Positions 11,270-22,990 of a stretch of 64,000 bases of DNA are shown piece after piece. Both the position numbers and the translations under genes were made by a program. Source of the DNA: Datisca glomerata (Eukaryota; Streptophyta; Magnoliopsida; Cucurbitales; Datiscaceae); assembly GCA_003255025.1 (NCBI GenBank), contig QANY01013250.1, forward strand, positions 1,969,023-2,033,022. The letters run 5' to 3'. Each line of letters starts with the position of its first letter. Within the stretch, counting starts at the first letter, position 1. The notes beneath the pieces are model-generated. The model did no database searches. It was not told where the DNA came from and saw only the letters and a list, made by a program, of their open reading frames with translations.

Positions 11270-12525
11270 GTCAAATTAAGAGGATTATGGTTCGGTTCAG
11301 TCGATTCGATCATATCTCGAACCGAATAATGACATATGTACGAATTGAACCGAGCTGTGAGATATGTACGAACTGAACGGTGGATTCGGTTCACTGGTTC
11401 AGCCCATCTTTCTGAGGGTTGAAAATCACAATGACAAAATACACCAAATGTTTAAAACATGAATAGTTTTTCATTGGAAAAATGGAAAGAAAAAATTCAA
11501 GTGAACAGAAGAGTAACAGTGACAATGATCCTTTCTTTGCGGCCAAACAATTGCTTACAAGTTTTAAGCTGACCAAAAACTTGTTTATAAACTCTAACTT
11601 TAGCTGTAGAAATACTCAACAACATCATGTTCTTCAAATTCATCAATCTCTTCCCAATCTTGACCTTCAATTTACGTATTCTAACTCTGAGAAATGAAGA
11701 CTTTCATCTGTAATCAGCATGCTCCATCACTTCTGTAATCAGCCTGTATACAGAACAAAAAAATCAGTCCATAATACAGATTACACACAACTAAATCGAG
11801 CAACAGTCAGATCCAAACATAAATCAGTCCATAATACAGAACAAAAAAAAATCAAATCCAAACATAAATCAAAGATTCAAACAAATCGACAATCTAAACC
11901 GAGCAACAATCCACAGAACTACCAGAGATGAGAGAAGGGTGAAAAATCACGAAGGATTACCTGGAGAGCTGCGCGATTTATCTACTGTGTACTGTCTCCT
12001 TCTTCGTGATTTGTCTACAGACCTCGCGATTTGTCTACTGAGCTTCGCGAAGGGGTGAACTCGAGAGAAATCACTAAATCAGAGAGAAATCATACATTAT
12101 AAACTAGTGAGAGAGAGCTGCCATTTGTGAGGAGCCCTAAGAGGACTCAGACAAAACCCTAAGAAACAAAACCCTGAGAGGACTCAGATTGAATCAGAGA
12201 GAAATCGCGAAGGAAGAAGGGTGAAAATACCCAAAACCCTAAAATTTCAGGTTATATGTGGGACTTAAAGAATCAAAACGACGTCGTATTAAAGAGTATA
12301 TGAGATAAATTGCACTAAGGTATAAAACGACGTCGTTTTGAAGAGGGATATTTGGTTCAATTTAATCCAGTTTGGTTCGTAAACACATGTTTTTTGAGTC
12401 AAACCGAAAGCTAGGTTTGACAGAAATGCCGAACTGGACCGAGGTATATTAAATAATCGACTAAATTGATCATTTTCGGTCTGATCTATTCGGTACCAAT
12501 TTTTTCACCCCTAGTGCCAATAAAG
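11270..12525. mobile_element. Probable hAT-type nonautonomous element or fragment, GGTTCGGTT-rich
   Basis: The left edge carries ATGGTTCGGTTCAG and CGAACCGAA-type motifs. The right edge carries GGTTCGTAAAC, AACCGAAAG and ends TTTTTTCACCCCTAG at about 12513. CACCCCTA is the inverse of the TAGGGGTG terminus used by the two hAT-like elements elsewhere in this window. Module X2-Y2 of unit 2 lacks this block, so it is an insertion or an old difference. Inside are two near-palindromic AACGACGTCGTTTT-like motifs (about 12279 and 12325) and AAACCCTAA-type 5' UTR-like sequence. No clear left terminus or transposase is seen. Confidence 0.45.
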
Positions 12526-12599
12526 GTGGCATGATCTTACTGATCCAAATAAACCGGCCTGGTCTAGGCATGCATTCTTTCGAACGGTCCTGACAGACT

Positions 12600-13300
12600 G
12601 GTGCACTCTATGCTTAATTAGTATAGGATATTTTGAAGGCCGAGACCATTTGGAATCATGTGAGAGTATATCAGTCTAGTTCTCATGGTTCGTACCTACT
12701 TACTTGTCATCTATATTGACACGTCAATTTTGTGAGTCTCAGTATCATCTAACTGTGCATTTAACACCCAGTTTCAATGTCTTTTAATTTTTTTGGACGA
12801 AATGTCTCATACGAGATGTTTGTTTAAGCATAAGGTCTAGTTTGAAACTTTTTGAAATGTAGGATCTAGAGCAAAAATGACCTCAAATGACAAAGGTCAA
12901 AAGTGTATTTCTCCCTATTATACAAGTATTCATGCTTTATATTATTCATATTGTCATTTTAAATTACATTAGTTTATTTAATATTAATTACATGAATATA
13001 TTAAATTTTAATAATAACTATTCATGAGCAATTTTATTAATGAGTACAAATTCACATAAATATCACAAATTACATATATATGAAAATCTATTACAAAATG
13101 AGCAGATTGTAAAATGTCACAAATATTGTATCAATGACATTTTAGAAAAGTCAAAAACTTTGATTCATTTTGTTACACTAAAATACACAGATATACAAAT
13201 CACATTCAACATCATTCGAACTCTGATTATTAATCTTATTAACGATTCTGATTCTTCACAGTTCTATTATATTATTATTACGATTCTAAATTACCGCATT
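12600..13300. repeat. Noncoding module Y1
   Basis: AT-rich sequence paired with 18640-19330. Shared landmarks include GTTTCAATG near 12773, GAGCAATTTTATTA near 13027 and GTTCTATTATATTATTA near 13261. A 105-codon frame at 13040-13357 runs over the border into the solo LTR and is not preserved in Y2, so I do not call it a gene. The last 5 bases (GCATT) are the left target-site copy of the LTR that follows. Confidence 0.7.
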
Positions 13301-14275
13301 TGTTGGATCAGTATGGCACCCTTAGAGCGAGTGCGTGTTTTGCGATTTGAGATTTAAGAATAAATAATCTTCAAGAATAATTATAATGAATCAGTGCAAG
13401 CAAATATATATAAATAGATTAAATAATCATGCAATAATGTAAAGAGGATAGGAAAGAAGAATCAAACACTATGATTTTTACGTGGTTCGACACACCTTGT
13501 CTATGTCCACGCTCCAAGGCTCCTCCTTGAAGTTTTCATTCGTATCATGACTTTCTTCATGGGTGAAGATCAAACTTTTACAATCAATTGATTTGACGGA
13601 TACTAATCACACCTCTCACTGATTGCTTCTACGGGCTATAACCACAACTCTCACTTCTCTTTTATAAATTAAGAGATTACAATCAAAACTCTCTAAAATA
13701 ATAGATATACAAATTTTCTCTCACAATATCATGAAGATTTCTTCGCACAAAATATATGAATTTTATGCTCAATTATTATGTCTTCAAAACTCCAAAGAAC
13801 CCTCTATTTATAGGTGTAAAAAATAATCGTTGGGACCTTACAACAGGGAACAGACGACCGCTGGTCCATTAGAGATTAAAAAATATAGTCGTTGAGAAAA
13901 TACAGCAAGGGCTAGACGACCGCTCATGGCAGAATGGCTCCAGTTTTCTTCTGACTTTTTATAACATTTATGAAATAATGTAAAGACAGTTTTTATAGGA
14001 TTTTCTAAAACCCTGTTAAAACTCTTCCAACTTTTTTCATCACTTGACTTTATTTTCTCCAACTTTTTGCCACGAACACTTTTACCAATATATTACAAGA
14101 TGCTTAATGTTCTAGGAATATTTTTTCAACCAAGAACTAGACCTTATGAATAATCACTTGAAGTCTCGATATACTTCATGTGTACATCAATATTTGTAAT
14201 TTCCTACAACTTGATTTGTACACATAATATATTTTGTTATCATCAAAATAGTCTCCGTGAGACCTAGAGTTAACA
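13301..14275 (-). mobile_element. Solo copia-type LTR, 975 bp, with 5-bp target-site duplication
   Basis: The block runs TGTTGGATCAG...GAGTTAACA on plus, flanked by GCATT (13296-13300) and ACATT (14276-14280). The uninterrupted pre-insertion sequence survives in module Y2 at 19300-19331 (CACATTTTGTTACGAAG). On minus the left end reads TGTTAACTC and the right part contains CGAACCACGTAAAAATC, both common in plant copia LTRs. A TATA-like CTATTTATAGG lies at 13803-13813. No internal region remains, so this is the product of LTR-LTR recombination. Confidence 0.8.
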
Positions 14276-15940
14276 ACATTTTGTTATAAGGAAAAAAATA
14301 AAATAACGCTATTGAACCCTAAAAGGAAGCCTACTGGCAATTTGTTGATGAGCACTTTTATATGTTATTATTCTCTGTCTAAATTTTCAATGGATTTTGA
14401 CCATTTTATGTCTTTATTTTAACTAAAAATGAACCATCTAGCGATGCATCTCATTCTATTAATGATTTTTAACATGCGCTTATAATTGAACTTCTGGTGT
14501 TACATGCATAAAACGTGTGGGAAAATAAAAATGTTTGGATTTTCAAATGTGAGTAAATGTTTTTACTCAAATCCAAAAAAGAAAATACAAGAAAAAGGTA
14601 GGAGAAACCATGAAAATTACAAGATTCACCATTTTTAGAGGACAACTCTACATAAATGTCCATTTTTTTAATATTACAGATATGACCTTTTTTTGACAAG
14701 TGACATTGAGCTTGAAAATTTGACCCTTTATACCCTTATTTTCCTCACATAATTTTGGTCTTTAGGGTTTTGAATAGCAGTCATGTCTTCCCTAAAAAGC
14801 TTCCACCACTTCATGCTCGCCGTCGCCTTTCTATCTCTATTTTTCTTGTTGCGTGTCGTTGGTCGGTGGCCTCCCTCCTTCCCTCCCTCGCTGTTCTTCT
14901 TTGAGTTTTCAGATTTTTTTTTGTAAAATTAACTATTAGTGTGTTGTTAGGGTTAAAATTGATTGTTTATACAGAAGTTAATATGTTGTTAGTATTTCAT
15001 TCTTGTATCTAAGGTTTTTTTTCTGATTATTTATTGAATCTGAGATTTTTCTAGTCTTTTTCGCATGAGTTTTCTGGTTTTTTGCACCGGTTTTCTGGGT
15101 TTCTTGACGAATCTTGTAATTTTTTTTTGAAAAATCGCAAGATGCTGTGATATCAAAATTAGATATCGTACGTATTAAAATTAGATACCATACGTATCTA
15201 ATGTATATACCACACACATAACTTCTTTTCAATGGAATCCACGTGTCATCCACACTACAGTACACGCGTGGTGCCGCTCACGCGTACTGTAGCGCGTTTT
15301 TGACATTTTTCATTAATGGTTTAATGGTAAATGACTATCCATCCCCCTCCTTTTTCTTATTAGAGCTGGTCATTTTTACAATTAAAAATAAAAAGCGTCA
15401 TTTTGCTACAAGAATGGCCCAAACCTAATTATCCCAACAATTAATATGAGAAATATGCGGACCCTTATTTAGTTTTCATATAAAAGAGGCCCATATGAGA
15501 TCCTTAAAAGGCCTTATGAATGCTATGCGTAGGACTAGTGCATCTACTGAGTTAAGGCCCAACCTTACAAATATCTGGGGAGCCTGGACGTTATCATGGT
15601 TACCACATACCAACAGGCTCACAACAATGCAATACGAGTAAGAAGTGGCCAGCGGGCGATAAAATGTAGGGAGAAGTGAAAAAATATTTAATTTTTCAAT
15701 TCAAATTATAAAAAATATTTAAATTTATCTTTTTTTTATAAAAATGGCCTGAATAATATAAATAAATCATTTACATCTGGGTAATTTTTGTAAATAAATT
15801 ATCTATTTCACTCATTTTTGAAAAAAAAAAGTTTTCTGATCACTTTTATAATTTGAACTGAAAATTTGACTTTTCTTATCATTTTTTTTATATAATGTAA
15901 TGCTAATTTTAGCTCAATTTATCTTCAAGAATACTCTAAA
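14276..15940. repeat. Noncoding module Z1, left part
   Basis: Paired with several blocks of 42640-45790, partly in a different order. Examples: ATTGAACCCTAAAAGGAAGCC at 14309 with 42657; AACCTAATTATCCCAAC at 15420 with 43747; AAGGCCCAACC at 15554 with 45659; CCAACAGGCTCACAA at 15608 with 45715. A region around 14810-14910 (CGCCGTCGCC, CCCTCCCTCGC) looks like former 5' UTR sequence. Short frames at 14469-14699 and 14978-15428 have no recognisable domain. Confidence 0.65.
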
Positions 15941-16206
15941 GTAGTGTTTGGTTTAATGTAACACAATGCAATTAATACACCACGGAAGTTTTTTTTATAA
16001 ATATTTGTTTTTATGTTTAGTTGTTAATTTGTTTTGCTTTAAAATGGAACAATTGTTTGCATTCCTCTATCTCATTCTTGATTTCTCATTATTTTCCACT
16101 CTTACATTTTCTCTCTATATTGATAATATCTCCTCCCTCATATACTTTATTTATTTAATTTCAATAATATTTTAATTCCATTGCATTATATTACTCAAAC
16201 ATCACC
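15941..16206. mobile_element. MITE, about 266 bp, copy in unit 1
   Basis: The left end GTAGTGTTTGGTTTAATG and the right end TTACTCAAACATCACC are imperfect inverted repeats of about 30-35 bp. Related copies lie at 45820-46007 (truncated) and 47925-48213. Because both duplication units carry it, it inserted before the duplication. A 69-codon frame within it is hydrophobic low-complexity sequence and not a credible gene. Confidence 0.65.
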
Positions 16207-16959
16207 TAATTAATGACACACCCTTTATGTCATATTGCCAAACAGAACAGTACAAAGTGAGTATCATTTTTTCCCACTTGATTGGTGGTTAAAAATGGAT
16301 GCATATTCTCTCAGTAAACGGATGACTTAGATGGAAAAAGGCTAAAAGATAAAATAAAAAATAACAGGAGACAACTTTATCGATTGAGAGATAGTTAGAT
16401 ATGAACAGTTAACTCAGATCTAACAAACTGATCCCTCTCATGTCTCTAACATGATGGAATCCATTTCCGTTAAAAATAGAGTGTCTTTGATGTCCAAAAA
16501 GAGATGATCAGGGAATGATTAGTATTATAATAGAGTTATATGCACAATAAAATAAAAATTATATTTGCATGAAAGTAAAGTTATAACTTTATATTATGTG
16601 TATTTAATAATAATTTCATCTAAGTTTATGAAAGTTAAATTAGATAGTAGGTTATGGAATATGGCGAAATTTGAAGAGTTTTAATAACAAAATTTCTCGT
16701 TTAAGGGTTTAAGAAAAAATGGCTTAATTTAGTGATGGGTTTGTTTAAGAATTTTGGGGTTTTATAATTAAGGAAAAAAGTGGGATATATATCTATATAT
16801 ATATATTAAGAAATAAAGTAGTATCATAAATTCTGGTCAATATTTTGATGACATAATTAATATTAATGTTTGTTTTAAAACTCATATATCATTACAGAAA
16901 GATACAGAGGAATCGTGGCAATATATGGTTGGTTTTAATGCCCGTGATTCATAATATTC
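16207..16959. repeat. Noncoding module Z1, middle part
   Basis: AT-rich intergenic sequence. The first part (16207-16320) matches 48214-48310, and the last part (16670-16959) matches 56130-56430. A (TA)n run lies at about 16785-16807; its counterpart at 56231-56256 differs in length. No gene seen. Confidence 0.7.
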
Positions 16960-17183
16960 TAGGGGTGTTCACTGTTTGGTTCAATCAGTTTTTTGATGAA
17001 AATATGAATTGAAATGTGAATACTAAAAGAACCAAACCGAACAGTGAGTTTCGGATCGGATCGGTTCAGTTCTTCGGTTCGGTATTATTAATTAAAAAAA
17101 TTTACATACACAAAGAACCGAACATACACAAAGAACCAATCGAACCGGCTATTTTCAGTTAGATTCGGTTTTGAACACTCCTA
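16960..17183. mobile_element. hAT-like MITE, 224 bp, site empty in unit 2
   Basis: The element runs TAGGGGTGTTCA...TGAACACTCCTA, near-perfect inverted ends of the plant hAT type. Inside are GGTTCGGT and CGAACCGG motifs. In unit 2 the sequence passes straight from CATAATATTTCAG to TTATCAAGC (56428-56445) with no insertion. The flanks here are CATAATATTC and ATTCCAGTTATC, so a short duplicated ATTC is visible, but an 8-bp target duplication cannot be confirmed. Confidence 0.8.
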
Positions 17184-18149
17184 ATTCCAGTTATCAAGCT
17201 TGCCAACAAATATAAGATTAGACGAAATTAATCAATTAAAACCTTATTTTTAGAGAGTTTCAAATATTTAATATAAGGGAAATTAATTAATTTGACTAAG
17301 AAAAAAATGTCTAACCGTAGTAGGGAGACAGGTGGTTTTGATATTATTTCATCGCAACCATATAATATCCCCATTTATCATTCACATTATTATTATTCTT
17401 CACATTGCTTGCCTTTATTTTTATATATGTAAGGTCAATTGTAGTGTCTTGCACGTTAGACTTTACCTATTAACAATACTAAAAATGACCACATTAATTT
17501 GATTAGTTAATTTTAACTTACACAATGGGCAGAAGTTAAGGGTTATTTTCTCGTCATTCATATTTTATGAATAAAAGCTTTATTGCAAAAAAAAAAAAAA
17601 AACTACAGGGACATACATAGTAGAAGAAATAAATATAAGAACTTGCTCATGACGATCTAAGTGTAAAAATGTGATTAAATAACTAACTATATTTTTATTC
17701 TCTTTAATATATGATATATTTTTTTTGGCACCACAAACTATCTCTAGCTGTGCTAGTAATTACATTTCAGTCTAGTAACGATTATCTAATAAAATGTAGA
17801 AATAGGGTTTCTTATATGGGATTAATTGTATTTTACACATCTAATCACCCAAAATTAAGTTAATTATCATATTTTTTTTATTAGAAAAATGGTGTTAAAA
17901 TGTGATTTCATGGCATATATGACTTATTTGTTTAATTTTAATTCATATATATTTCACTCGTATTCGGTGGTTGAGCTGTCAAATCTTCATTGATAATTCT
18001 ATGCTGAAATGAACTATGGGGATATTAGATTTTAATTAAAAAAGAAATATAAAAAAGGCCAGCTTATTAGAAATAGTGATATTTTAGTTCACTTGTTGAT
18101 GAATAAGTTGATGCATGGTGATGGTTAGCCATGATTGACTCTTGTTGAT
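17184..18149. repeat. Noncoding module Z1, right part
   Basis: Best-preserved stretch of the duplication, matching 56431-57430 with small indels. No open frame or RNA gene is seen. The unit boundary lies near 18140, where GATTGACTCTTG is followed by TTGATGAATAAGTTCATAC; in unit 2 the same GATTGACTCTTG (57429-57440) is followed by unrelated ACGTTGACC. Confidence 0.75.
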
Positions 18150-19359
18150 GAATAAGTTCATACTTTATTTAAATAAAAAAATTTGTGATTAGATTGTTAA
18201 TGATTAATGTCTTGAATCATGCATGTAAATCAACAAAATTATCATACATTTTCTCTTATAACATGTTACACATGTTTATTTTATCATAAACTATGTGTAA
18301 TCATTTCAACTCAGTTATTCAATATAACGTCTAAGTGAGATTTTGGATAGACCTCATGCCTCTATCCATATATTGGCTGGGAATCACAAATGGGTAAGGA
18401 GATTGTCCATCTTGCCCATATAATTTTTTTTATTTGTAATAGTTTATTATTACATAGTGTTACTTATTATTACCTTAAATTATATTATTCAATTTATAAT
18501 ATATTTAAAGAAAAATATACTTTTGGCCTTCATATATATATATATCCATGCTTAATCACAAAAGTATAGAAAAATTTGTAGCTCGCCAACTTCGAAACTC
18601 TGATCATTGGGTTTTATTATTTTGAACACTTACTACTTAAAATCTGGTCAATCACATTTGAAAATCTGGTCTTGATCGTTCAAAATAGTGCGCAGACCAA
18701 TCTGGCTCTTATGGTTCAGACTGATTTATTTGTGATCTATATTGTCATGTCAGCTTTGTGGGTCCTATTATCAAATAATTGTATTTAACACCCCGTTTCA
18801 ATGTACTTTAATTTTTTTGGATGGTAGGTCTCATATGAGACGTTTATGTAAGCATAAGGTCTAGTTTGAAACTTTGTAAAATGTAAGATCTATAGTAAAA
18901 ATGACCTCAGTGTATTTTTCCCTATTATACAAGTAATCATGCTTTATATTATTCATATTGTCACTTTAAATTACATTAATTTACTTAGTATTTATTACAT
19001 AAATATATTAATTTTTAGGAGTAATATCTATTCATGAGCAATTTTATTATTGAGTACAAATTCATATATTTATCACGAATTACATTATGAAAATATATTA
19101 TGAAATGAACAGATTGTAAAATATTACAAATATTGTAGCAATGACATTTTAGAAAGTCTAAAACTTTGATTCTGTTTATGTGGCACTAAAAAACACACAT
19201 ATGCAATCGCATTCAACAACACTAGAATTCTGATAATTAATCTCATTAACGATCAAAATTCATCATAGTTCTATTATATTATTATGACGATTCCAAATTA
19301 TCACATTTTGTTACGAAGAAAAAAATAAAATAACATCAATGATTAAGATGTTGTAAATA
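18150..19359. repeat. Segmental duplication unit 2, modules X2 and Y2
   Basis: X2 (18150-18560) matches 10545-11110 and Y2 (about 18640-19330) matches 12640-13295. Unlike unit 1, the X-Y junction here carries no GGTTCGG element and the end of Y has no solo LTR. TACAATAAATAT-like AT-rich sequence runs up to the copia LTR at 19360. No gene is seen. Confidence 0.7.
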
Positions 19360-20645
19360 TGTTATCAGATTGTTCACTGTAGCAATAAGAAAACCAAACA
19401 AATAAATGAGTAGAAAATAACTTACAGAACTGATCAATGCAAATGAGAAATCTAGAATTTAAATCTGATTCAAACGAATTCATGATGTCTTCTTAAGACG
19501 GATTTTCTCCCTCTACGGTGCTTAAGGCGCGTAAGCAATCGTCTTCCAGGTTAAAACAGACTTCGGTCTTACGGAAGAAACACTACACTCACACATGAAC
19601 CGACGAACCAACTTATGTCTTGTAATCAAACCAAAAGTAAAATGACTAATGGCAATGCAAAGGAAGAAAGAATGATAGATATTATTTTTTTGTTAGAGAA
19701 TGTCAAAAGGTGCTCTCCATTTGATAACACTAATATATTTATAGTTATTGAATGGTTGTCCCTTTTCGTAATGGTTATGACAACTTGAATAGTTGTCCCA
19801 TTTCATAATGGTTGCCACGAAAAATCACAAAGGCAAGATCAAGTGGACACCGTAATAGACAATTTCTCATTCAACTATAATGGTTTTTGACAAATACATA
19901 GTTCATGTTATTTTATAAACTGATAATAATCACGTGGCTACATCAATTAGAGAAATTTTGGAATCTGAGCCCATTCTGACTTAAGTTTAGAGTTGCTCAA
20001 TCACTGCAATGTCAAAACCATTTTTTCAACCATCCCCACATGAATGAAAATTAGCTTCCTCATAGATGTGCATATGAAAATGTGATGAAGACATTAGTTT
20101 GATTACAAATGAAGAGTAGCTGCATCAGGAATAATTGCCAATGACTTTGAACTTTCCATAGTGAGTTTCTATCAGGTTTACTGGCTAATCAAGACTTGAT
20201 TTCTTTCAACTTTAAGTTGTTTCTGTAAACCAATACAATAAAAGTCACACAGTTCCCCTTCAGACATAGTTGGTTTTTACATTTGTGTTCATTTTGGCCA
20301 TGAACACCACCTGGTTTCATGAGTGTTTTAGAGAATTAAGCCTACAAATTCTCATAGAAGCGGGCCCCTTCACATTCACATAGGTGATTTCTATGAATAA
20401 TATCCTACTATACTCCACTTATATATAGAAGCTATAGAAATCATTAAAGGTGTAGCTTATCCCATTACTCGAGGCAGATGTGCACTGTCTCATCACAGGA
20501 ATGGATAGGAGCAAATATCTCCTTAGTGCATACTGATCCACTAATATAGTTTGTTGTCCCCTTGAACTTAGATCTTAGTATCTCCAATCAGCTAGGTTGG
20601 GTTGCCACTATGAAGACTCTTGATTAGTTATAGGTTTTGAGCTCA
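19360..20645 (-). mobile_element. Ty1/copia 3' LTR, minus strand, 1286 bp
   Basis: On plus it runs TGTTATCAGATTG...TTTGAGCTCA, so on minus TGAGCTCAAAACC...CTGATAACA. It lies directly downstream (minus strand) of the polypurine tract and RNase H. The first 655 bases match 41765-42420 in the same orientation, which I read as the truncated 5' LTR of this same element. Confidence 0.85.
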
Positions 20646-20656
20646 TTCCCCTCGAT
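20646..20656 (-). other. Polypurine tract of the minus-strand copia element
   Basis: The minus strand reads ATCGAGGGGAA immediately before TGAGCTC of the LTR, the normal layout for plus-strand DNA priming. Confidence 0.8.
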
Positions 20657-21350
20657 GATCTTTCTACTTGCTATCGTATCAAACTTTTAGTTAACGGGTC
20701 TGCTATATTGTCTTTTGACTTTACATCGTCAATGAAAATAATTCCATTTGAGAGCAATTGTCTAATATTATTATGTCCCCGACGTATATGTCGAGACTTA
20801 CCATTATAGATTTTGTTATGTGCTCTTCTGATTGTCGATTGACTATCACAATGTATACATACTGCAGGCACATGTTTTGGCCAATTCAAAATATCCTTTA
20901 AGAAATTACGAAGCCATTCTGCTTCTTCTCCAGCTTTGCTAATGCTATGAACTCAAATTCCATAGTAGACCTAGCAATACAAGTTTGCTTATCAGATTTC
21001 TAAGATACTGCTGCACCTCCAAGAGTAAAAACATATCCACTTGTGGATTTAGAGTCTTTTATATATGACATCCAGTTTGCATCACCATACCCTTCAATTA
21101 CAGCTAGATATCTCGTAAAGATTAGCCTAAAGTTTTTGGTATGTTTTAAATACCATAAAACTCTAACAATGTCCTTCGAGTGATCTGAACCAGGATTACT
21201 CGTATAACGACTTAGCTTACTTACAGCATAAGCTATGTCAGGCCGAGTACAGTTCATGACATACATTAAACTGCCTATTATAAGAGAGTATTCTAATTGT
21301 GATATGATCTCACTAATATTAGGTACTAAATGAAGGTTCACATCCACTGG
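20657..21350 (-). pseudogene. Ty1/copia RNase H domain, frameshifted
   Basis: Two long minus-strand frames cover most of RNase H. 21347-21000 encodes [18 protein letters not shown] and G-Y-G-D-A-N-W with S-T-S-G-Y-V-F (first catalytic Asp region). 20889-20671 encodes I-H-C-D-S-Q-S-T-I (a further catalytic Asp), S-R-H-I-R and D-N-I-A-D-P-L-T-K-S-L. Between them, about 20895-20999 holds the W-x-S-K/S-T-x-E-A-E-F part in degenerate form with a stop. The enzyme would remove the RNA strand during cDNA synthesis. Confidence 0.85.
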
Positions 21351-22220
21351 TGTCTTTACTGGATTAATATTGCACTTCTTGAACTTATCAAATATTTTCT
21401 CAATGTAGTGTTTGAGACAAAATTAATCCATTAGTTGTTCTAGATATTTTAATTCCTAGTATAACATCAACAACACCCATATCTTTCATTTCAAATCTAC
21501 TAGTTAACAACTGCTTAGTAGATTTAATGATGTCTAGATTGCTATCCATTATTAGTATATCATCAACATACAAACATACAATGACATATTCATTTTGAGT
21601 GCTTCTTACATAAACACATTTATCACACTCATTAATTTTAAAATCATTTGACAACATCATATTGTCAAATTTTTCATGCCATTATTTTGGAGCTTGTTTC
21701 AAACCATATAATGATTTGACTAATCTACAAACTTTCTTTTCTTACCCTGGAGCAATGAGAATCCTTCTGGTTGTTCCATATATATTTCTTCATCCAATTC
21801 ACCATTTAAGAAAAGTTGTTTTAACATCCATTTCCTAAATCTCAATTCCATGTAGTGATGTTATAACAACAAGCAAACGAATGAATGTGATTCTTGTAAC
21901 GAATAAGTATCAAAATAATGTAATCATTCTCTTTGTTGAAACCTTTAACGATAAGTCATGCTTTATATTTATCTACTGATCCATCTGCTTTCAATTTTCT
22001 TTTAAATATCCACTTACACCATAATGGGTTATTTCCAACTGGAAGATCAACCAATTCCCAGGTGTGATTTTGCATGATGGATTCAATTTCACTATTAACA
22101 ACTTCTTTCTAATATAAAGCTTCAGGAGAAGATATGACTTCTTTGAAAGTCTGTGGTTCATTTTCCAACAAATATGTTAGAAAATTTGGTCCAAAGGACG
22201 TTGCAGTTCTTGCCCTATTG
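21351..22220 (-). pseudogene. Ty1/copia reverse transcriptase, fragmented
   Basis: The minus strand shows W-E-L-V-D-L-P-V-G-N near 22050, then K-W-I-F-K-R-K-L-K-A-D-G-S near 21990. After several stops, 21660-21400 gives Y-V-I-V-C-L-Y-V-D-D-I-L-I (active-site Y-V-D-D intact) and F-E-M-K-D-M-G-V-V-D-V-I-L-G. The middle of the domain, including the Q-x-D-V-x-T-A-F-L part, is degraded. The element would have copied its RNA in the cytoplasmic particle. Confidence 0.85.
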
Positions 22221-22990
22221 CTACGTCTAGGTTCCTCCTCATTTGGATTCTTGATCCATGCTAGTTGTAGCGTCATGATTTCTTTTATGTGAAATTGACT
22301 CTTGTGGCATGTTATACGGAGTTATGTTATAAAAGAATGCAGCATTCCTTGATTCTATTATTGTATTCATATGCACGTCAGAAATCTCATATTTATACAC
22401 AAGGAATTGATATGCACTATTATTGTTAGCGTAACCAATAAACACACAGCCAATGATTTTATGTCCTATCTTAACCTTTTTAGGTTTAGGAATCGCCCTT
22501 TTTAGACTTTCTATCTTTCCACAACTCATAGGGTATATTATGTGTTTTCTTGTGAGCTATTCTATTGAGAATATAATTAACATAAATCTTTTGGTCAAAA
22601 GGCAAACCATATTCACCACCTCTATCACTTCTTATCACATTTATCTTTTCACTAAGTTGATTCTCAATTTCATTCTTGTAGTGTTGAAACACTTCAATTG
22701 CCTCATCTTTGCTTCTTCGCAAATACACATAACAATATCTAGTGCGATCATCTATAAATGTGATGAAATACTTTTTGCCACCTCTAGTTTGCACAAACTT
22801 TAAATCACAAACGTCAGAGTGAATTAACCCTAGAGGATCAGTACACCTTTCGACATTATGTAAATGTGCTCTTGCCATCTTTGATTCCACACCAATCTCA
22901 CATTTATGATTGGCATCAATTTTGAAACTAAATAAAAGATTCATACTACTTGGTCTTCTCAAAGTATTTAAAGTTCATATGCCCTAATCT
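22221..22990 (-). pseudogene. Ty1/copia integrase with internal deletion
   Basis: 22962-22486 encodes L-I-H-S-D-V-C (first catalytic Asp), Y-F-I-T-F-I-D-D-R-T-R-Y, then V-I-R-S-D-R-G-G-E-Y-G (second Asp). It passes directly to L-P-F-D-Q-K-I-Y-V-N-Y-I-L-N-R-I. The usual stretch between these, with P-Q-Q-N-G-V-A-E-R-K-N-R and the third acidic residue, is missing, so roughly 50-60 codons were deleted near 22600 without loss of frame. The C-terminal part continues in another frame at 22529-22239 (C-V-F-I-G-Y). The copy cannot integrate. Confidence 0.85.

Larger units (their letters stand above)
10545..18149. repeat. Segmental duplication unit 1 (modules X1, Y1, Z1)
   Basis: Three noncoding modules occur here in the order X1 (10545-11170), Y1 (about 12600-13300) and Z1 (14276-18149). 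The same order recurs downstream as X2 (18150-18560), Y2 (about 18640-19330) and Z2 (about 42640-57440, much interrupted). Examples: ATCATGCATGTAAATCAAC in X1 (about 10625) and X2 (about 18218); AAGCATAAGGTCTAGTTTG in both Y copies; TTATCAAGCTTGCCAAC in Z1 (17191) and Z2 (56437). Z1 17184-18130 and Z2 56431-57430 look roughly nine-tenths identical by eye. No protein-coding gene is evident in the unit. Confidence 0.75.

Noticed and set aside
13480..13500. GTGGTTCGACAC as a tRNA T-loop
   Set aside because: No acceptor stem or anticodon arm nearby; it is a conserved word of copia LTRs.
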